A stretch of 60,000 nucleotides of DNA from Apostichopus japonicus (Eukaryota; Echinodermata; Holothuroidea; Aspidochirotida; Stichopodidae): the NCBI RefSeq assembly GCF_037975245.1, contig NC_092581.1:11747303-11807302 (forward strand). Direction: 5' to 3'. Position 1 is the first letter of the stretch; every line of letters starts with the position of its first letter. The notes below the pieces were generated by a model. That model did no database searches, was not told where the DNA came from, and was given only the letters and a program-made list of their open reading frames with translations. Shown here one piece after another: positions 23,242 to 60,000 of this stretch. The position numbers were made by a program, and so were the translations under genes.

Positions 23242-26017
23242 GACTTCTAATGAACACATTTGCTGTGCGATGTGTGATTTGGTAGCTGCGGATAGGTGTT
23301 GAACTATATATCATATTCATGCACTCTTTAGGTATTTCTGATATGCTCGGGGTATTCAAAATGTTTCATTTTGATTAAAAAGATAAAGCAAAATGTTAAC
23401 ATAGCATCAATTCATGGACCGGGTTAAAACGTCTGAGGGCAGCCATGGAAGAGGTATTCACTCAATAGAATTGTTAGAGGTCTTCCAGGGAAGAGAAATC
23501 CTCTGCAAACGTCAGAAAGAAGAATAAAATATAACACTTAAGGGACCGTACACAAAGCTAATTGATAGAGCAACTTATCAAACGAGTACATTGTGGTCTT
23601 GATAAAAGTATTATGATTACTAAAACCATTGAATGTGGAACAAAATATAGATTAAATTTATGGGACAAAGTTTATGGTTCAAATTTAATTTAAAAAATAT
23701 GTGATACTAAATTTTGTTTAAAACATCAACCAGGCACATTAGGCTTTTGTTAAATGTTGCCCATCATTGATCAATGTGTTAGTGATATATACCGACCCCT
23801 CCCCCCTCTCCCCTCGCTTTCCTCCTTCCCGTTTTGGCAAACATAGTATCCGTATATATAAGTGGCACCCCTCGATGTAGATATAATCAATGCTAGTTAA
23901 CTTATGGCTATGCCATAAAATGATCCTTTCTTAATAATCTAGGGAAATTAGTGTAAGAAATGTGTCTTCAATGTATTGGTTTCTCAGTAGTAATGTTTGT
24001 AAGAAATTACCTTTTACTGAGTGGCAACATGTGTAGAGTTGCCTGAGGCTGTATGACCATTAGCATGGTAGTCAAGCTCATTTATCCTTTAATGTATTGA
24101 TTAATGTTGCCAAGGTTGTTAGCATCTGACCTTGCTCACTGCTTGTCCATGCTCACATACGAGCTTGTTTACATGGTAACATATAGGATTCATTCTGAAA
24201 ACAGTGATACAGGGCATTGCTATATGCCGTAGTGTTAGTGTAAATATAGCAGTAAAACGCCAATGACGGAAATTCCTGTCTTCGTCGTCATTTCCAAAAA
24301 TGTTTTATTACCGCAAAAACATTCCACCTTTAGCTTACGTTTTTTACCATTCTCTCCAAGCCATAAGGGTGTGTGGTACTAATAAATATACCTAAGTTGC
24401 TTTTATATTTTCTTTCCCTTTTGATATCACTGTCTTACAAGTACATTAAAAGTACTAGAAATATTTTAAAACGTAAGCTAAAGCTGCCTTTTGAACATGA
24501 ATGTCTTTTACGGAATCCTGTATTATTGTCCTGCGTGCTGCAATGTAATACATATATTGTAGCTTTACAAAATCCTGTATTGTTGTTCTGTTTGCCTTGA
24601 AGTCGTCAATTACATTGTAACGTAAGCCAATTGAAAAAAAAAACAACTTTCATTCTCTTTCTGTTTGTTGCGATATAATGAAAAACAGGGTCAGGTTATT
24701 GTACATTTAAGTTAATCTAATCCATTGTGATATGAGGATGAGTGATTGGAAGGAGAATTTATAGTGCAATGAATAGATTTTGTCAAACCTTCAAGATAAA
24801 TTGAAAATCTATGAGGAGTGACTAATCAGATAGCTCAGAGGTAAAGCAGTGGTCTGGTAACACGAGTCCAACTAAAGCTAAGTTACAAATGTCTTTTTCC
24901 CTTTGAGACACCACTCTCTATAGTCTTTTTTCGAACGTTGTTTTATCAACTGTGATGACTGGTACGGCAGAGGGTGATGAAAGACTCATTCCTTGCCAGA
25001 CGTGTATACGTAAATCGTGCTAGGGCTCAAGGCACACCAGGGTTCATAACGCTCATGGGTGGTATGGCACATTTGTGGTCTAGGGATCCCGTGTCCAGGT
25101 CTCCCTTGAATAATTTCAGTGGACTGGTATTTCATTTATAGAAAAGGGATCTCGGTGACATAATTTAGCGGGGATAGGAGGGGAGACCTGGCTCTCGATT
25201 CTGGATGTTATTGTTCATATGTTCATCTGACCAAGATGAGTAGAATGGGTAAACGTAAGAGGATGCATCACCCCGAAAAAATAGGACAGTGAGAAGAAAA
25301 ATATTTAATTATAAACTATAACAATACTTCGGTGAACCGGCGTATTAATGTGATGGCCTCTCGTGAAGTTATACTTTTCTAGAGCTGTCTTATTTAAATC
25401 GGGTTTAACAATTTTGACCTCTATTGATCCTTGTCGTTGAACCAACATATTGATATGTAGTATGTAAATGTGTAGTCCTATCTTGTCTCACACAACCCCC
25501 ACCCCTCTACCAAACCCTTCATGTCGGTCCCATGAACGGGAATGTTGGCATATTTTGCTACATGTGAACCGAATGCTACTATATTAACAAATCAGCCAGA
25601 CATGTGCTTACCTGCCATCTGATCAACATGATAATGTCATAACTCGAACCTCACGACTCACCCGTTCATACTTCTGATTTTTGGCAACCAATAGTAAATC
25701 ATATGATATGCTTACAGACACAAAATCTTCCTTTATGTCTATATCTGTGAAAAAAACTTGTGCTCTATCTCAGTACTTATGGTCACAATACATATCTGGC
25801 GTGGTTAGAGATCCACTCACCACTAATTCTACATTCCGTGTATTATCAAGGATGGAAATATCACATCCCATCCCATCTACTGTTGGTACATAGGTTCGCC
25901 GTTTTTTACTATATTAACTTTTGCTTTTATATATGAAAAGTTTCATTAGTTTGACTCCAAGGCACTATATGTTGCAAATTCAAATGCCGCAAGCTGAATG
26001 TTCAGCAACACCAAACA
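23242..26017. other. Intergenic region between genes A and B, 5' part
   Basis: This holds the probable 3' UTR of gene A up to about 23530. After that I see only AT-rich DNA, a short inverted pair around TAGCTTACGTTTT (24332) and AAAACGTAAGCTA (24469), an imperfect ~55-bp duplication near 24505-24600, and a second copy of the CTCGGTGACATAATTTA repeat (25140-25230). A tRNA box-A-like stretch near 24829 lacks a credible partner. No protein-coding exon was recognised. Confidence 0.5.
23523..23528 (+). terminator. Candidate polyadenylation signal of gene A
   Basis: AATAAA lies 282 bp after the TAG stop at 23239-23241. No transcript evidence is available. Confidence 0.45.
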
Positions 26018-26024
26018 GCAGTAT

Positions 26025-26671
26025 GGCCAGGGCCGTCTTAAGAGATCACCGGGCCCTGGGCCCGGCAATGGAGCGGGGCCCCTCAATCAAGTGAGTTCGA
26101 AAAAAGTTGCGTGAAAAATTGACATCCTTGTCAAGCGCTCAAGCATATACATGCCTGCATTTACCACCCCTCCCTATGTCGCACATAAAGCATAAAACTT
26201 TAGCTGAATAACATACGTGATATATCTAAAAGCTGAAATACATTATAGAAGAGTAATCTTCCAGTTGCCCTCCATCCCTTCCCTAACAATACTGGACTCG
26301 CCATTTGTAACACCCTTCTGTTGGGTCTTTCAATTGGGGGAACTAACGGAACTTGCGGCATTTCTTGATCGTAAACTGTTGTATGATTGGCTGAAAGTCA
26401 ATCTTTTTGAGGTGTTTTGAGGTGTTGTAAGCCGTCGAGGCATTGTATATTCCAAGGTTGCCAACTCAGATTCGAATGTTTAATGTCAAACTCTCAAGTG
26501 TTTCACCAACTCTCGTCACAAGTTGTCAAGTATCGAATTCAATCAGGCATAATGGCCAATTCAATAAGTTTTCCTCCCAGATTAAGTCATGGGGTTACTA
26601 CGATTGCGGGGCCCTGACATTGCGGGGCCCTGGGCCAGGGCCCAGTAGGCCCATGCGTTAAGACGGCCCTG
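26025..26671. mobile_element. hAT-type non-autonomous element, about 647 bp
   Basis: CCAGGGCCGTCTTAA near the left end is mirrored by TTAAGACGGCCCTGG at the right, with CGGGCCCTGGG-type motifs inside both ends. GCAGTAT occurs at 26018-26024 and 26672-26678, a likely target duplication, although a few extra bases separate the left copy from the inverted repeat. Frames inside are not recognisable proteins. Confidence 0.78.
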
Positions 26672-26883
26672 GCAGTATCCTTTGTTAGAAAAAGAAGTGA
26701 TGGGGAATAACTCCTCCCTCTCCCATTGTCAATAGTGGAATGGAGAGCAAGATGTACAGCTCATGTTCCTACATCTCAGTAGTTTTCTTAGATTATATAT
26801 GTGTACATTCATTTCAAAGTTCCATACAACATATATTCAATAGTTTCTTCTTCCATACTATTTGATGTTACTTTTCTATTCAG

Positions 26884-26959
26884 GATTAGGGCAAACTTCT
26901 TCCATGAGGGTGTTTCCAAGGCGATCTTTCCAGTCTTCTCAGTATTCTGCCTTTAGCAA
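26884..26959 (+). other. Orphan exon-like segment upstream of gene B
   Basis: A CAG acceptor at 26881-26883 and an AA|GTAAGT donor bracket 76 bp that are open in only one frame (phase 1), reading LGQTSSMRVFPRRSF. It resembles the putative gene B exon at 29436-29501 (YQEIISSMRRPVF). It could be a duplicated or alternative 5' exon. Its phase does not join directly to the exon at 28008, so its use is unproven. Confidence 0.3.
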
Positions 26960-27061
26960 GTAAGTAAAACATATAGGCTAAACATAACACGTCAGACTTT
27001 GCATATCTGTATGTCTCACAGCTTTCTACGCTTAGTTTATAACATCTTATATTTCTACATA

Positions 27062-27470
27062 TTTTGTAGTAAAACTATAAAAGATATTTGTTAGTCAAAC
27101 TATAAAACAAAGGTTGAATATGGGCCAATTCAACAGGTAAAGATCTTGGTAAGTATGAAACAAACAAAACCTCAAAAAACCTCATCATATGAAACTTTGG
27201 GAAAGTATTAAACGTCAATGACAACAAATATAGCCTGCGTTATCTTGCCACAGTTAGAAATTGAATGAGCTATTAATTAAGTATTTTGTAGTCAAACTAT
27301 AAAAGATATTTGTTAGTTAAACTATAAAACAAAGGTTGAATATGGGCCAATTCTACAGGTAAAGATCTTGGTAAGTGTGAAACAAAACCCAACTCATCAT
27401 ATGAAACTTTGGAAAAATATTAAACGTCAATGACAACAAATATAGCCTGCGTTATCTTCCCACAGTTAGA
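27062..27470 (+). repeat. Direct duplication of about 185 bp, period about 222 bp
   Basis: TTTTGTAGTAAAACTATAAA through CTGCGTTATCTTGCCACAGT (27062-27255) is repeated from 27284 to about 27470 with a few substitutions and a small deletion. It is non-coding DNA upstream of gene B. Confidence 0.85.
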
Positions 27471-28007
27471 AATTGAAGTAATACCGGTCGATGTGATTTC
27501 TTTCCCTCTTAACAATTAGAGTGAAGTTTAATTGGTCAAGTAATCAACTGAAATATGCTACATTTTCACTAACAATCTTACGTGCACGTTATTTAATGTA
27601 CTTCAAATACATTTAGAATACAAGGCTACAGTGCTTTTTGCGCATCAATTTCTTATCGATGAGTTTACTTGTATGAGTATACATACACTTTGTACTTTAT
27701 ATGTACAGTCCAATGCACGGCACCGTCCTGCGAACTGAGCCATCCTTCGATTAGCTCCTTGACCCACTGCACCCGATAGTACTTGGACGTAGTTCATTAA
27801 TGGAAAATCCCAATTCCGAAATAACCTAGTCAACAAATCAAAGTTCCTTACAGTTGCAAGCTGTTGTAGTTTACATTCAATTACTGTACACATCGCATGC
27901 TCGCAATTGGAAGAGTTACAGATAATATCCCCTGAATATAGTTTTATTTCGTTGAGGATTAGCCGTGTTGATCTCTTTTACTGAAATGGTGTAAAGAAAG
28001 AACCGAA

Positions 28008-42272
<14,265 letters not shown>

Positions 42273-42507
42273 GTCTAGGTAAGGCTAATGAGAGACTAGA
42301 GAGCCGAAAGTGAACATTGAAATCGTGGCAGTGGCCGGGGGGGGGGGGTCACGGGTGGCACATACCTAGTTTTGTAACAACCTAAAAATCGCCCGCTTTT
42401 TAAGATTCCATTTTATGTGAGTGAAACGGTTTCTCTTTCCATTGGTACTTAAAAAATGCCCCGTGGTATTCTGTTGAAAACTTTGAAAACCGGTTTGTTG
42501 AAGAAAA

Positions 42508-42513
42508 AATAAA
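42508..42513 (+). terminator. Candidate polyadenylation signal of gene B
   Basis: AATAAA lies 236 bp after the TGA stop at 42270-42272. No transcript evidence is available. Confidence 0.45.
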
Positions 42514-42519
42514 CATTCA

Positions 42520-45500
42520 AATACTGGAATTTGTGGCACAGCAAGCGCAAAAGGGTCGGAAAGTATATACTGATTATGTACACCTCCCTTCCTTTTAACA
42601 GTTACAAGTCCCACAAAAGTCTCCCCCCCCCCCTCATCCTTAATTGAACCATATTCTGTTGCCTCCAGTTAGTTGGTGCGACTGCCAATGGAGTACTTTA
42701 AAACACGGAGAGGAGGGAATCAGTTTCTAAAACAATATTTAATAATCAGTGCATACATTTCATTTGTGGTAAAATTAAAATCGATCGTTTCAAAATTGAG
42801 AATGACACTTCTATTTAAACTTCTTGGTGTAAAGGCCAGCTCGATTCAGAATGAAGCATTTGGACGTTTAAATTAACAACCTTGATATTTACAAGTTCTT
42901 TCTTCTTTTTCCTTTCTTCCCTAAAAGTGAAAAATGTATCATTTTAGTTTGCCACATTCTTTTTATGTATTATATTTATAAATATCCACTTTTTGTAAAC
43001 TGCGTGATAAATCCTCCACGTGCGCAATATCCACAGGTTTGTCAACATACTTGACTTTCGCTTTGCCACTCTTTTCACAACTGCACTTTACAACCCGGTA
43101 AACCTGTCATTTTTACCCATTCCTGTGTAACCACATCCTCTCCCATTTCTAATTACCCATTTGATGTAATTCGCTCCATTCATTTACAATTAGTTTTAAT
43201 AACAAAATACTCGGATCAATACGTTTTTCATTCCTTCAGCATGCCACTCCCTCCCCCACCCATTCCATTGTTACCTTCCCATTTGACACCTGGTGACCCT
43301 ACATGACCTTTAGTAACAAAATATTCGGATCAATCCATTTTTCCTGCCTTCAGCATCCTATTAACACCACTCCCTCCCCCGCCAACCCATTCCGTTGTTA
43401 CCTTTCCCAGACCAACCTCCATTGAAGATTAATTTTTTAACGTGGGCCTAATTGTTTTTCAACACCATAATCCCTTTTAACGTGGGCCTAATTGTTTTTC
43501 AACACCATAATCCCTTTTAACGTGGGCCTAATTGTTTTTCAACACCATAATCCAACGGAAATCATTAACACAGAAAAAGTAGTTCTAAATATGTTTTCAG
43601 TTCCACAATTAAAAGAGTGAATTTAATGAAATTCAATTATTGAAACTGTTACATTTATATTCATCATGCTGGATCTGCATACAATGTATGAAGTTCAAGA
43701 AAGATGTACTTTTCGAGATATCGTGTTTACGAATTTTCAAGCTTTGACCTCTGTTGACCCCACATGACCACTGAACTTCACAGTAAGCAATTTGGTTCTT
43801 GTACTCGATGATACGAATGCACATACCAAGTATAAAGTTAATCCACCATGAACTTTTTGAGTTACCGTGTTTACAAGCAAGTGTCACCGACACACATTTG
43901 CCATCACCATCGCATAGATTCCTTGTGCCTCCGGCAAGGAATAAAAAATGTACAATATTCTGGATATTTGGAGGTAACATTTATTCAGAACTATAACAAT
44001 CTAACAATATATATTTACTTCCAATTGAAACGGTTGAAAGAAGAAACAACACTTAAACATTTGTTTCTGCTTCAAACATCTATAAATTTCTATTGCAATA
44101 AATACCAATTACATGGTCGTTAAATAAATTCTCTCAATATATTGTTACTTCCAAAAGGCCTAATCACCTTCACACCGACTCAATTTTAAACTTTTTAAAC
44201 TGAATATGACATCAGTATACCCGAAATTCGCCGGTGGATAATTTCAAAGTGATAAGCTATTACCAACAATGTTTCAAACAGCAAACACAAACCATAAAAT
44301 CACACAACTCTTACGTCGTTCTGACCACCCCTCTACATCCTCACCCCTCTATTCCCCTCCCCCTCCATGGGGCTAACCATACCCATAACCAAAAAAATTA
44401 GTGCGGGCGGAGGGGGGCGTTTGGTACCACACGAGATACATCTACCAGACAATAACTTTGATGTCGGCTAAGCAAGCTAACGTTCTAGCATAAACTGATA
44501 AGAATTTTGGCCCAATTGGGATTCTCCTGAAAATGGCCCCCCAATACATCCACTCGGTGCATTCAATTACGATCCAAAAGGCAGGGTTCATACATTATTT
44601 GCCCTTTGCAGTTGCAAAACATTTGTCTAATTATGCAAACAGATTTCAGGAAAAATGGGGAAAAATGCATCAAAACGTCTACCTAAACACCCGCAAAGGA
44701 GGTGGTTCGTTTCTCTGTTCTTATTTTAGGTCTATTAAAATCATATCAATTAACTTTCTGCTGATAATCAGTGAGCAAATTATCCAGAAAACACACTAAT
44801 AAATGATTTAACAATGACTATTTACCCTAACGGAACTTTTTTTCACGGGTAGTAGCTGATGCAGCCTATCGTATGATATGGTACATTTAAATTTTAATAC
44901 CCCCCTTCCCCTCTCCTGTCCTCCTACCCTACCCTGCCCCCCCCCCGCCAATCTCTCCCTACATAAATAAGTCTTCAATTTAAAAATGCTAGTTCCACAA
45001 CTGCAGTTTTCCTAGTTGTTATAACAGATACGTTCAAACTGGATATTCGTGCAGTTTCATTCCTGGACGGAAATAAACAACAATTTTGAGGAGGTTTTGG
45101 CACCACAAACTGTTTTCTTTCTTGAAATGGAAGCCACTAAACGAGTATCGTGTTGTCAGAGAGGTATTGAACTAACTTAAACTTCATTTCTTAATCACAT
45201 TTATAACACGTCAACTATACACATTAAAAACATACATACATTCAATGGCCCATTAAAAGTTTTTTTCCCATTTCCAGCAGAATCTCCTATAGAATCATTT
45301 TAACAGTTGAACACATTTCCTTTAATAAAATACACTGATGATGCAATCAGAGAGCACACGCACACATTGAAATTAAAACTATTCTGAGGTCCACTAGATC
45401 GCAAGAACTTCAGGTTGTAACTTTGTGATGACAGGTGGGGTTTGACCCATTAGCAAGAGGGTGGGGCAAGGGGGTGCGGTGGGACAAGCCCTTACCTCTC

Positions 45501-47900
45501 AATTGATAACTGATCTACCATCTTTGAGTTACAATTACTCAGTCATCCAACTTGCCACATGCCTTTTAACTTACAGCTAACTGGCTAGCTTGTCAGACCT
45601 ATACATCACTATGACATATATCCTTTTCATTTCCTCTCTAAAAAAAATTTCAACGACACAATGGAATAATTCTTGAAGTGGTAATTACGATTAAGCTAAA
45701 CCAACGTTTGTTTCCAAGGATATTGATTTCAGTAAATTTTCCTTTTTAAAATCTTACTTATTTTCGTATATATGACCTTTAACAGTCCGCAATATAATTG
45801 TTTCACCACGGGGAAACAACAAAGATGATAAATATGCATATTGCTTCCTCCAGCATATAATATTTGAATAAAACACACTCCCTTTTGGCAGAGAGGTAAA
45901 TTATTTAAATATGAACAATAATAGCACCTTCTCTATACTCCTCACAGCTTTGTGCATAAAACATTACCATGAAAAATGACATTTTGGAACGTTTGTTCAA
46001 ATATCAACAGAATACTAAAATGATTGTAATCAAACCTGAAGATCACATTTAATTATCGACACCAACAATGCAGGCGCTTTGTTGATCGTTAATGTCTATG
46101 ATTTGCATAGTCGAATCTTTTGTCTTGCTAGTAAGTTATTGTCATGCCATCATGTATTCAAATACAACACAACACTCTTCAAAGTAAAACCTTGAAACTC
46201 AGGAGAGGGAAATGTTCAAATGATGAAGCCATTTCGGGGGTGGGGGTGAACACAATTGTTTTACAGAGGTTAACGAAGAGAACACAAAAGAGTCATTTGG
46301 CAAAGAACGTGTAGATATTCTCTAACCTTCAGAAGAGCTCACAAAATGTTTTCACTAATGACTCAGGTTCCGAGTGACTCCTGCCTGAATCAGGGAGTAT
46401 GGAGAGCAGTGAGGTTTTCGTTCTTTTTGGATCCATCCATTATTGATCACACTGCTCACCACAGATTTGAATAGTCAAAACTAAAGCAGGTATCAAATAA
46501 TGTTGAATTTATTTGATAATCATTAAAAAAATGAACTCTGGGAAATGTTCCAACCATCATGTTCTAGATAATCATCACTATTTTTACAGAATGATGCTAT
46601 GGCAAACACCACCAAAGAACCACTCAGAATGGGCTTACCATCTCTTTTTACTTTCAAAAGAGCTCTGTAAAGAAAAGTAAATTAAAAAGTTAAAAAACAT
46701 TTTTCTCATCATGTTGTCAAAAATTGATATATTGCTTATATAAACAGGATCGAAAAATGACTGCTGTCTATATTACCGACCATTGACGACAAAATTTCAC
46801 TTTTAACACTGAATTTCACAATTTCCATTCCAACTTCTTACACTGACCACCATCCATATAATATTTGTGCGAAAATTTCATGAAACTTCCAAAAGTCAGG
46901 CATTTTAAATTACGAGGAACCTAAAGGAAGCTTCTGATGTTTGTATTTTGTCTTCTCTTTCTCACTGATGTTGGGTAGCTAAACGCTTCTCCTGTGATGT
47001 AGTTTTAAGAATGATCCTTATTTGGAAATTAAAGAATACATCGGTCTCTAACATCCACCAAAGTCTACTGAATAATAGAATTGTGAGATCTGAAGTAGGA
47101 AGACATATGTTGGTTGGAGGGGGCCGTGGGGGGGGGGAGAGGAAAATGTTACAATAATGGTTACCTTTGGCATAAATGCAAAGTTTCTAATGTTCTACTA
47201 TTTGCGGCTGAATCTACGTTTTGGAGACACCACACAGGTAAAATCTAGTGAAATATAGGAAAAGGGATGTGGCAATCACAGCAAGTTAAGAAGATATCAG
47301 AAGCATCAAGAAATAGAAAAAGCAATTGATCCATCTTCTAACAACCTCTACTGATGAACCTTAAATTACAATTGCAGGGCATTCTATCAAATAACTATAT
47401 TTTGGGGGGATTTTTTTCCCTCCGACGAGGTTTCAGCCCGCATTGTCTGGTTATGAAGACTTTGACTTAATGCCACCATAAAGAAAAAGAACAAACTGGA
47501 CCTTGAATAGCCACCTTTTTATTTTCAATGTGAAAATTTATCTAACATTTTGGCATTAAAATTAAAACTGACAACTAAGTATCACATACAGGTTTTCTGT
47601 ACTTTCAGTGCAAATGCATTCTACACCTTCCACATGGCCCTGTCATCAAATTTATTCACTTTTTGAAAACAGCCAGACTACTTTCTATTGAGTCAATGGA
47701 TGTTATTGAGAGGAAAATGTTAACCATACATTTCACTCAATGTAGCCTTACAATGCAGATGTTATCCAATGGCATCAACATTAAAAGAGATATTTTTTTT
47801 TTTGTCTTTTTGGCAATGCGGATCAAATATTTCACAGAGGGAAAAGGCAAAAACTCCACTCAACTTTCAATAAAGCTATTCTGGTTAAGCAAGGGTTCCA
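42520..47900. other. Intergenic region between the converging 3' ends of gene B and malic enzyme
   Basis: I see no exon here. It contains polypyrimidine tracts, a three-unit 40-bp tandem repeat at 43440-43555 and AT-rich DNA. Frames of 65-115 codons at 43630-44120 and 47660-47970 lack recognisable motifs or splice support. Part of the right edge is probably the malic enzyme 3' UTR. Confidence 0.5.
43440..43555 (+). repeat. Three-unit tandem repeat, period 40 bp
   Basis: ACGTGGGCCTAATTGTTTTT followed by CAACACCATAATCC is repeated three times, identical until the last unit ends. It is recent, with no recognised function. Confidence 0.95.
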
Positions 47901-47906
47901 TTTATT
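47901..47906 (-). terminator. Candidate polyadenylation signal of malic enzyme
   Basis: AATAAA on the minus strand lies about 40 bp after the TAG stop at 47947-47949. Another lies at 47518-47523. Which one is used is unknown. Confidence 0.4.
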
Positions 47907-47946
47907 TCAGGTGCATTTCTTATACAAGGGCCTCTAACATATATCT

Positions 47947-57251
<9,305 letters not shown>

Positions 57252-58742
57252 CTGAGAAAAGAGAGAAAAGACCAGTCGTTAAATCTTCAAACCCTGAGAT
57301 ATTAATTTATCTTAGAGGACCGTGGCAAAGGCATGCATAGAGAGGAGCAAAAATTGAGGGAGTGGTTGGAGGAAGTGGTTGGAGAAATGGGATAGACAGG
57401 AGGGACATGGTTGGCAAAAATATTGAATGGGATTATCCGGCTCAATTCAAGAACTGCCAGGCATTCTCTGTACCATTTGTGCATAAGTTATTATCAAGTT
57501 CAATACGTACATAAAATACATTACAAAGATTTGAGAACTCACCTTAAAGTATGAAAATTTCATGGAAGCATTTGACTTAATTTGAGGAAAATTTCACGAG
57601 ATGAATTTACTTCAAAGTGATTTCACTTAACACTGCCACAATGACAATCTGATCGAGGAGTATTAAAGAAAATAAATTGATCCAGCCTATAGTGAATTAG
57701 GTGGACAGTTAAATACTGTACTGTACATGTCTATAGAGAAACCCTACAGTGATAGGCCTGGGACTGAAGGTATTACATGGACTTAAATTCATAAGAATAA
57801 AAAAGGTTTCACTAATATCTACAACAAAATAAATATATATGAGGGACTCAGTGGTTCAATGACGGTTTCTTTTCTTTAATCAGATTGTGTGCAGTATGTA
57901 CACATATTAACAAAGTTCATGCAAATGGTACTGTACATATTTCGTTCTATTTCATACAGTAACATCTAGACACTTTGCTTCAGCATAAAATACGCTGAAA
58001 TTTGAAGAGCTTACAGACCTGTCTGTCTGTAAACTACTGTACAGTGAGCATATCTGTGTTAAATCAGCTGTCAACACTGTCATTTATGTACATAATATCT
58101 ACATACATGTGTTTCTTGCATTGTTCAAATTTCCATATTAGACACTGTTGGTGAAATAATTAAATACACTTAAGTTCCAACTGAGTATTGAACAGAATTG
58201 TGTGTGCCATTTCCCTAAACGTACAGTCTACAATCTGACGGTTAGATATGTATACTGTACAGTTTCTTTTTGAATAATTTGAGATATTAGATATATATAT
58301 ACTAATTTTCTTCACAGATGCAATGTGCAAATAGAATCGGATTGCAATAGCAACGCACACTATATGGCACATGTGAATTATGTGTACTGTACTGGCCAGT
58401 ATATGATTTACTACTTTAAAACTGAACTAAACTCAACTGTGTGCAGTAAGTGCAACTCAAAAGCATCTTTAATAAATACTGATATTTTCCCTTAAGGCCA
58501 TCTGCTTTCATCATACTTGCTGGTACATATATAAACAGTACACTTTATTTTTTACAGTGCTATTATTTTTTTTGATGTTATGAATGATAGAAATAATTTA
58601 CAGGAATAGGATTTGCTCAAATGGAGACTGGATATTTCATGATATCCAATTTAATTTTATTGCCGGTTTGTGTACAGAATACTACAGACAGAGCTATATT
58701 ACAGTGTTGGATAAATGACAAAAAATGATATTGAAACCACAA

Positions 58743-58812
58743 CTATCTATTTACCAAATTTATATAGCGCTCTTTTCATGCTTAAGCATGTTCAAGAGCC
58801 CTTTACAATGAC
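58743..58812 (+). repeat. TATATAGCGC dispersed repeat fragment
   Basis: AAATTTATATAGCGCTCTTT, then CTTAAGC and TTCAAGAGCCCTTTACAAT, is a widespread marine-invertebrate repeat pattern (recalled, not checked). A short related stretch, TTATTTATATAGCGCATTA, occurs near 8724-8742. Confidence 0.5.
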
Positions 58813-59520
58813 AACAAAATGACAAAACCCTTAAAATATGAATATGAAGAATAAAATTGACGCAACTTAAATATTGATATATAAAAAAATACATGCATAT
58901 ATATACAAAGGAATAATTTTAAAAATAATATAGATAGTGAAATTCCTAAAAAAGAAAAAAGTGAGTTTTAGTAAATTTAAGTACCAAAATGACAAAACCC
59001 CTTAAAATATGAATACGAAAATAAAGTATAGTACTGTATGGGAGATGAGGAGTTGAGGGCACAACTCAAACACTTCACATTGGAACTAAAAAGAATATTC
59101 TGGTGGCTAAAGTTGATTGCTGAACAAAAATGCTGAAAATTTTTTGAATCTAAAGTCTGTGAAAACCACATCCTCATAGCATTTTGTATCTTTTGTGAAG
59201 ATATGAATTTTTTTAAATTTAGTGATATTTTGTAAATTGCATCTGGCAACAGCAGAATGGATGATGTCATCATGACACTTCAGCTGAAAATGTTTTTTTT
59301 TTTTTCTTTAAAATAACTCAATGATTTATTCACAAACAAAAATAATATTTCTACAAAAAGATGGGTTTTGATAAAAGTACCGAGAACATTGACAGCTATG
59401 TAAACAATCCAAATGAATTAGGTTTCAAGGACAAATCAAATAGAACATTATAATAGCCTAAGTAAAGCTTCCAAAGAGCATTTGCCAAGATGACATCACA
59501 GAACCCCGCTACTGTGATCC

Positions 59521-59665
59521 AACTTCCTAGAGTAGTTGAGGGTTTAGCCAGTCGACACTGATCACATTCAATCAAACATATCTCAAGTTAGGGGCATGAT
59601 ATTGAGATTGGGTTTTCAACTGTAGCAGTTTGGAATATTTTTCTCTTCAATAGAAGTTTCACATT
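59521..59665 (+). repeat. Dispersed repeat, partner of 33860-33990
   Basis: AGAGTAGTTGAGGGTTTAGCC, ATTCAATCAAACATATCTCA and GGGCATGATATTGAGATTGG match the reverse complement of the gene B intron copy. The roughly 20 percent divergence by eye suggests an old repeat. Confidence 0.75.
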
Positions 59666-60000
59666 GTCTGTCACCAGAATACCCTTTGAATGTACTAAAT
59701 TGCAAAGTAAAGTAGGTTACAATAAATTACTGGTTCCATGACTTGAGGAGTGGTTTTACATACTTTTAGGATAACATGTAGGGTTTTGTCAGGAGTACAG
59801 TATGTACAAGAGTACAGCACTTGTTAATTTTAAAATTGAAAGAAAAACATCCCAGACTATGTACATAACAAAATTTAATTTTAAATGTTAAAAGTCCACA
59901 ATACCGCCTCTGACAATCTTTCCTAACCTTTGACCTCAAAATCATAAAGACCCTACTGTATGAGTCTAATGGCTTGGTCAGGATGATATTAAAAGTCCAC

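Larger units (their letters stand above)
57252..60000. other. Upstream part of malic enzyme (intron or 5' flank), first exon not found
   Basis: The first seen exon starts in phase 0 at 57251 with GTAFTLRERQALGIHG. The residues before it must come from at least one more exon. I found none here, so it is probably beyond the window edge. The stretch holds AT-rich DNA, the TATATAGCGC repeat near 58760, a partial duplication (58818-58860 and 58985-59030) and a dispersed repeat at 59521-59665. Confidence 0.5.

Noticed and set aside
24825-24900. tRNA-like stretch (GATAGCTCAGAGGTAAAGC)
   Set aside because: Box A is tRNA-like, but no proper box B, acceptor stem or cloverleaf could be drawn. It is at most a decayed SINE.

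Overview
The window is eukaryotic, not prokaryotic: AT-rich, with genes split by GT-AG introns, few long reading frames, microsatellites and many DNA-transposon remnants. The gene families and repeat landscape suggest a marine invertebrate deuterostome, possibly an echinoderm such as a sea cucumber. The species cannot be fixed from the sequence alone.

Layout. (1) Bases 1-14300 are a nest of transposons. A decayed non-LTR retrotransposon is split by a hAT-type element (582-13211, perfect 8-bp target duplication). That element is split by a second one (about 1202-12722). The second is split by a foldback-like element of about 10.9 kb (1518-12457) with perfect 41-bp terminal inverted repeats, a perfect 9-bp target duplication, and opposed arrays of a ~182-bp satellite. 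(2) Bases 15404-23241 (+) hold a gene I could assemble fully: 10 exons with consistent phases and a 478-residue product. It carries two bromodomains, each like the second bromodomain of BRWD/PHIP proteins, and has no WD40 or Tudor part (gene A). (3) Bases 28008-42272 (+) hold a longer relative (gene B). It has a low-complexity repeated N-terminus, the BRWD/PHIP CryptoTudor region, both bromodomains and an acidic repeated tail. No WD40 repeats are seen. (4) Bases 47947-57251 (-) hold 11 exons of a malic enzyme with all internal phases matching. Only the extreme N-terminus is missing. Gene B and malic enzyme converge tail to tail.

Function. Genes A and B look like tandem paralogues that read acetylated chromatin. 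All three BD2-type modules share the same three-exon architecture and intron phases, which indicates exon-module duplication. All three carry Asn at the acetyl-lysine anchor, where human PHIP BD2 has Thr. The first bromodomain of gene B has Tyr at its anchor. Malic enzyme is an unrelated metabolic neighbour. Its introns carry a small transposon and a 14-unit minisatellite rich in AGGTCA motifs.

The most notable items are the compact double-bromodomain gene, the swapped anchor residues between the bromodomains of gene B, and the nested giant foldback element. All exon calls come from reading splice signals and homology by eye. No alignment or transcript evidence was available.
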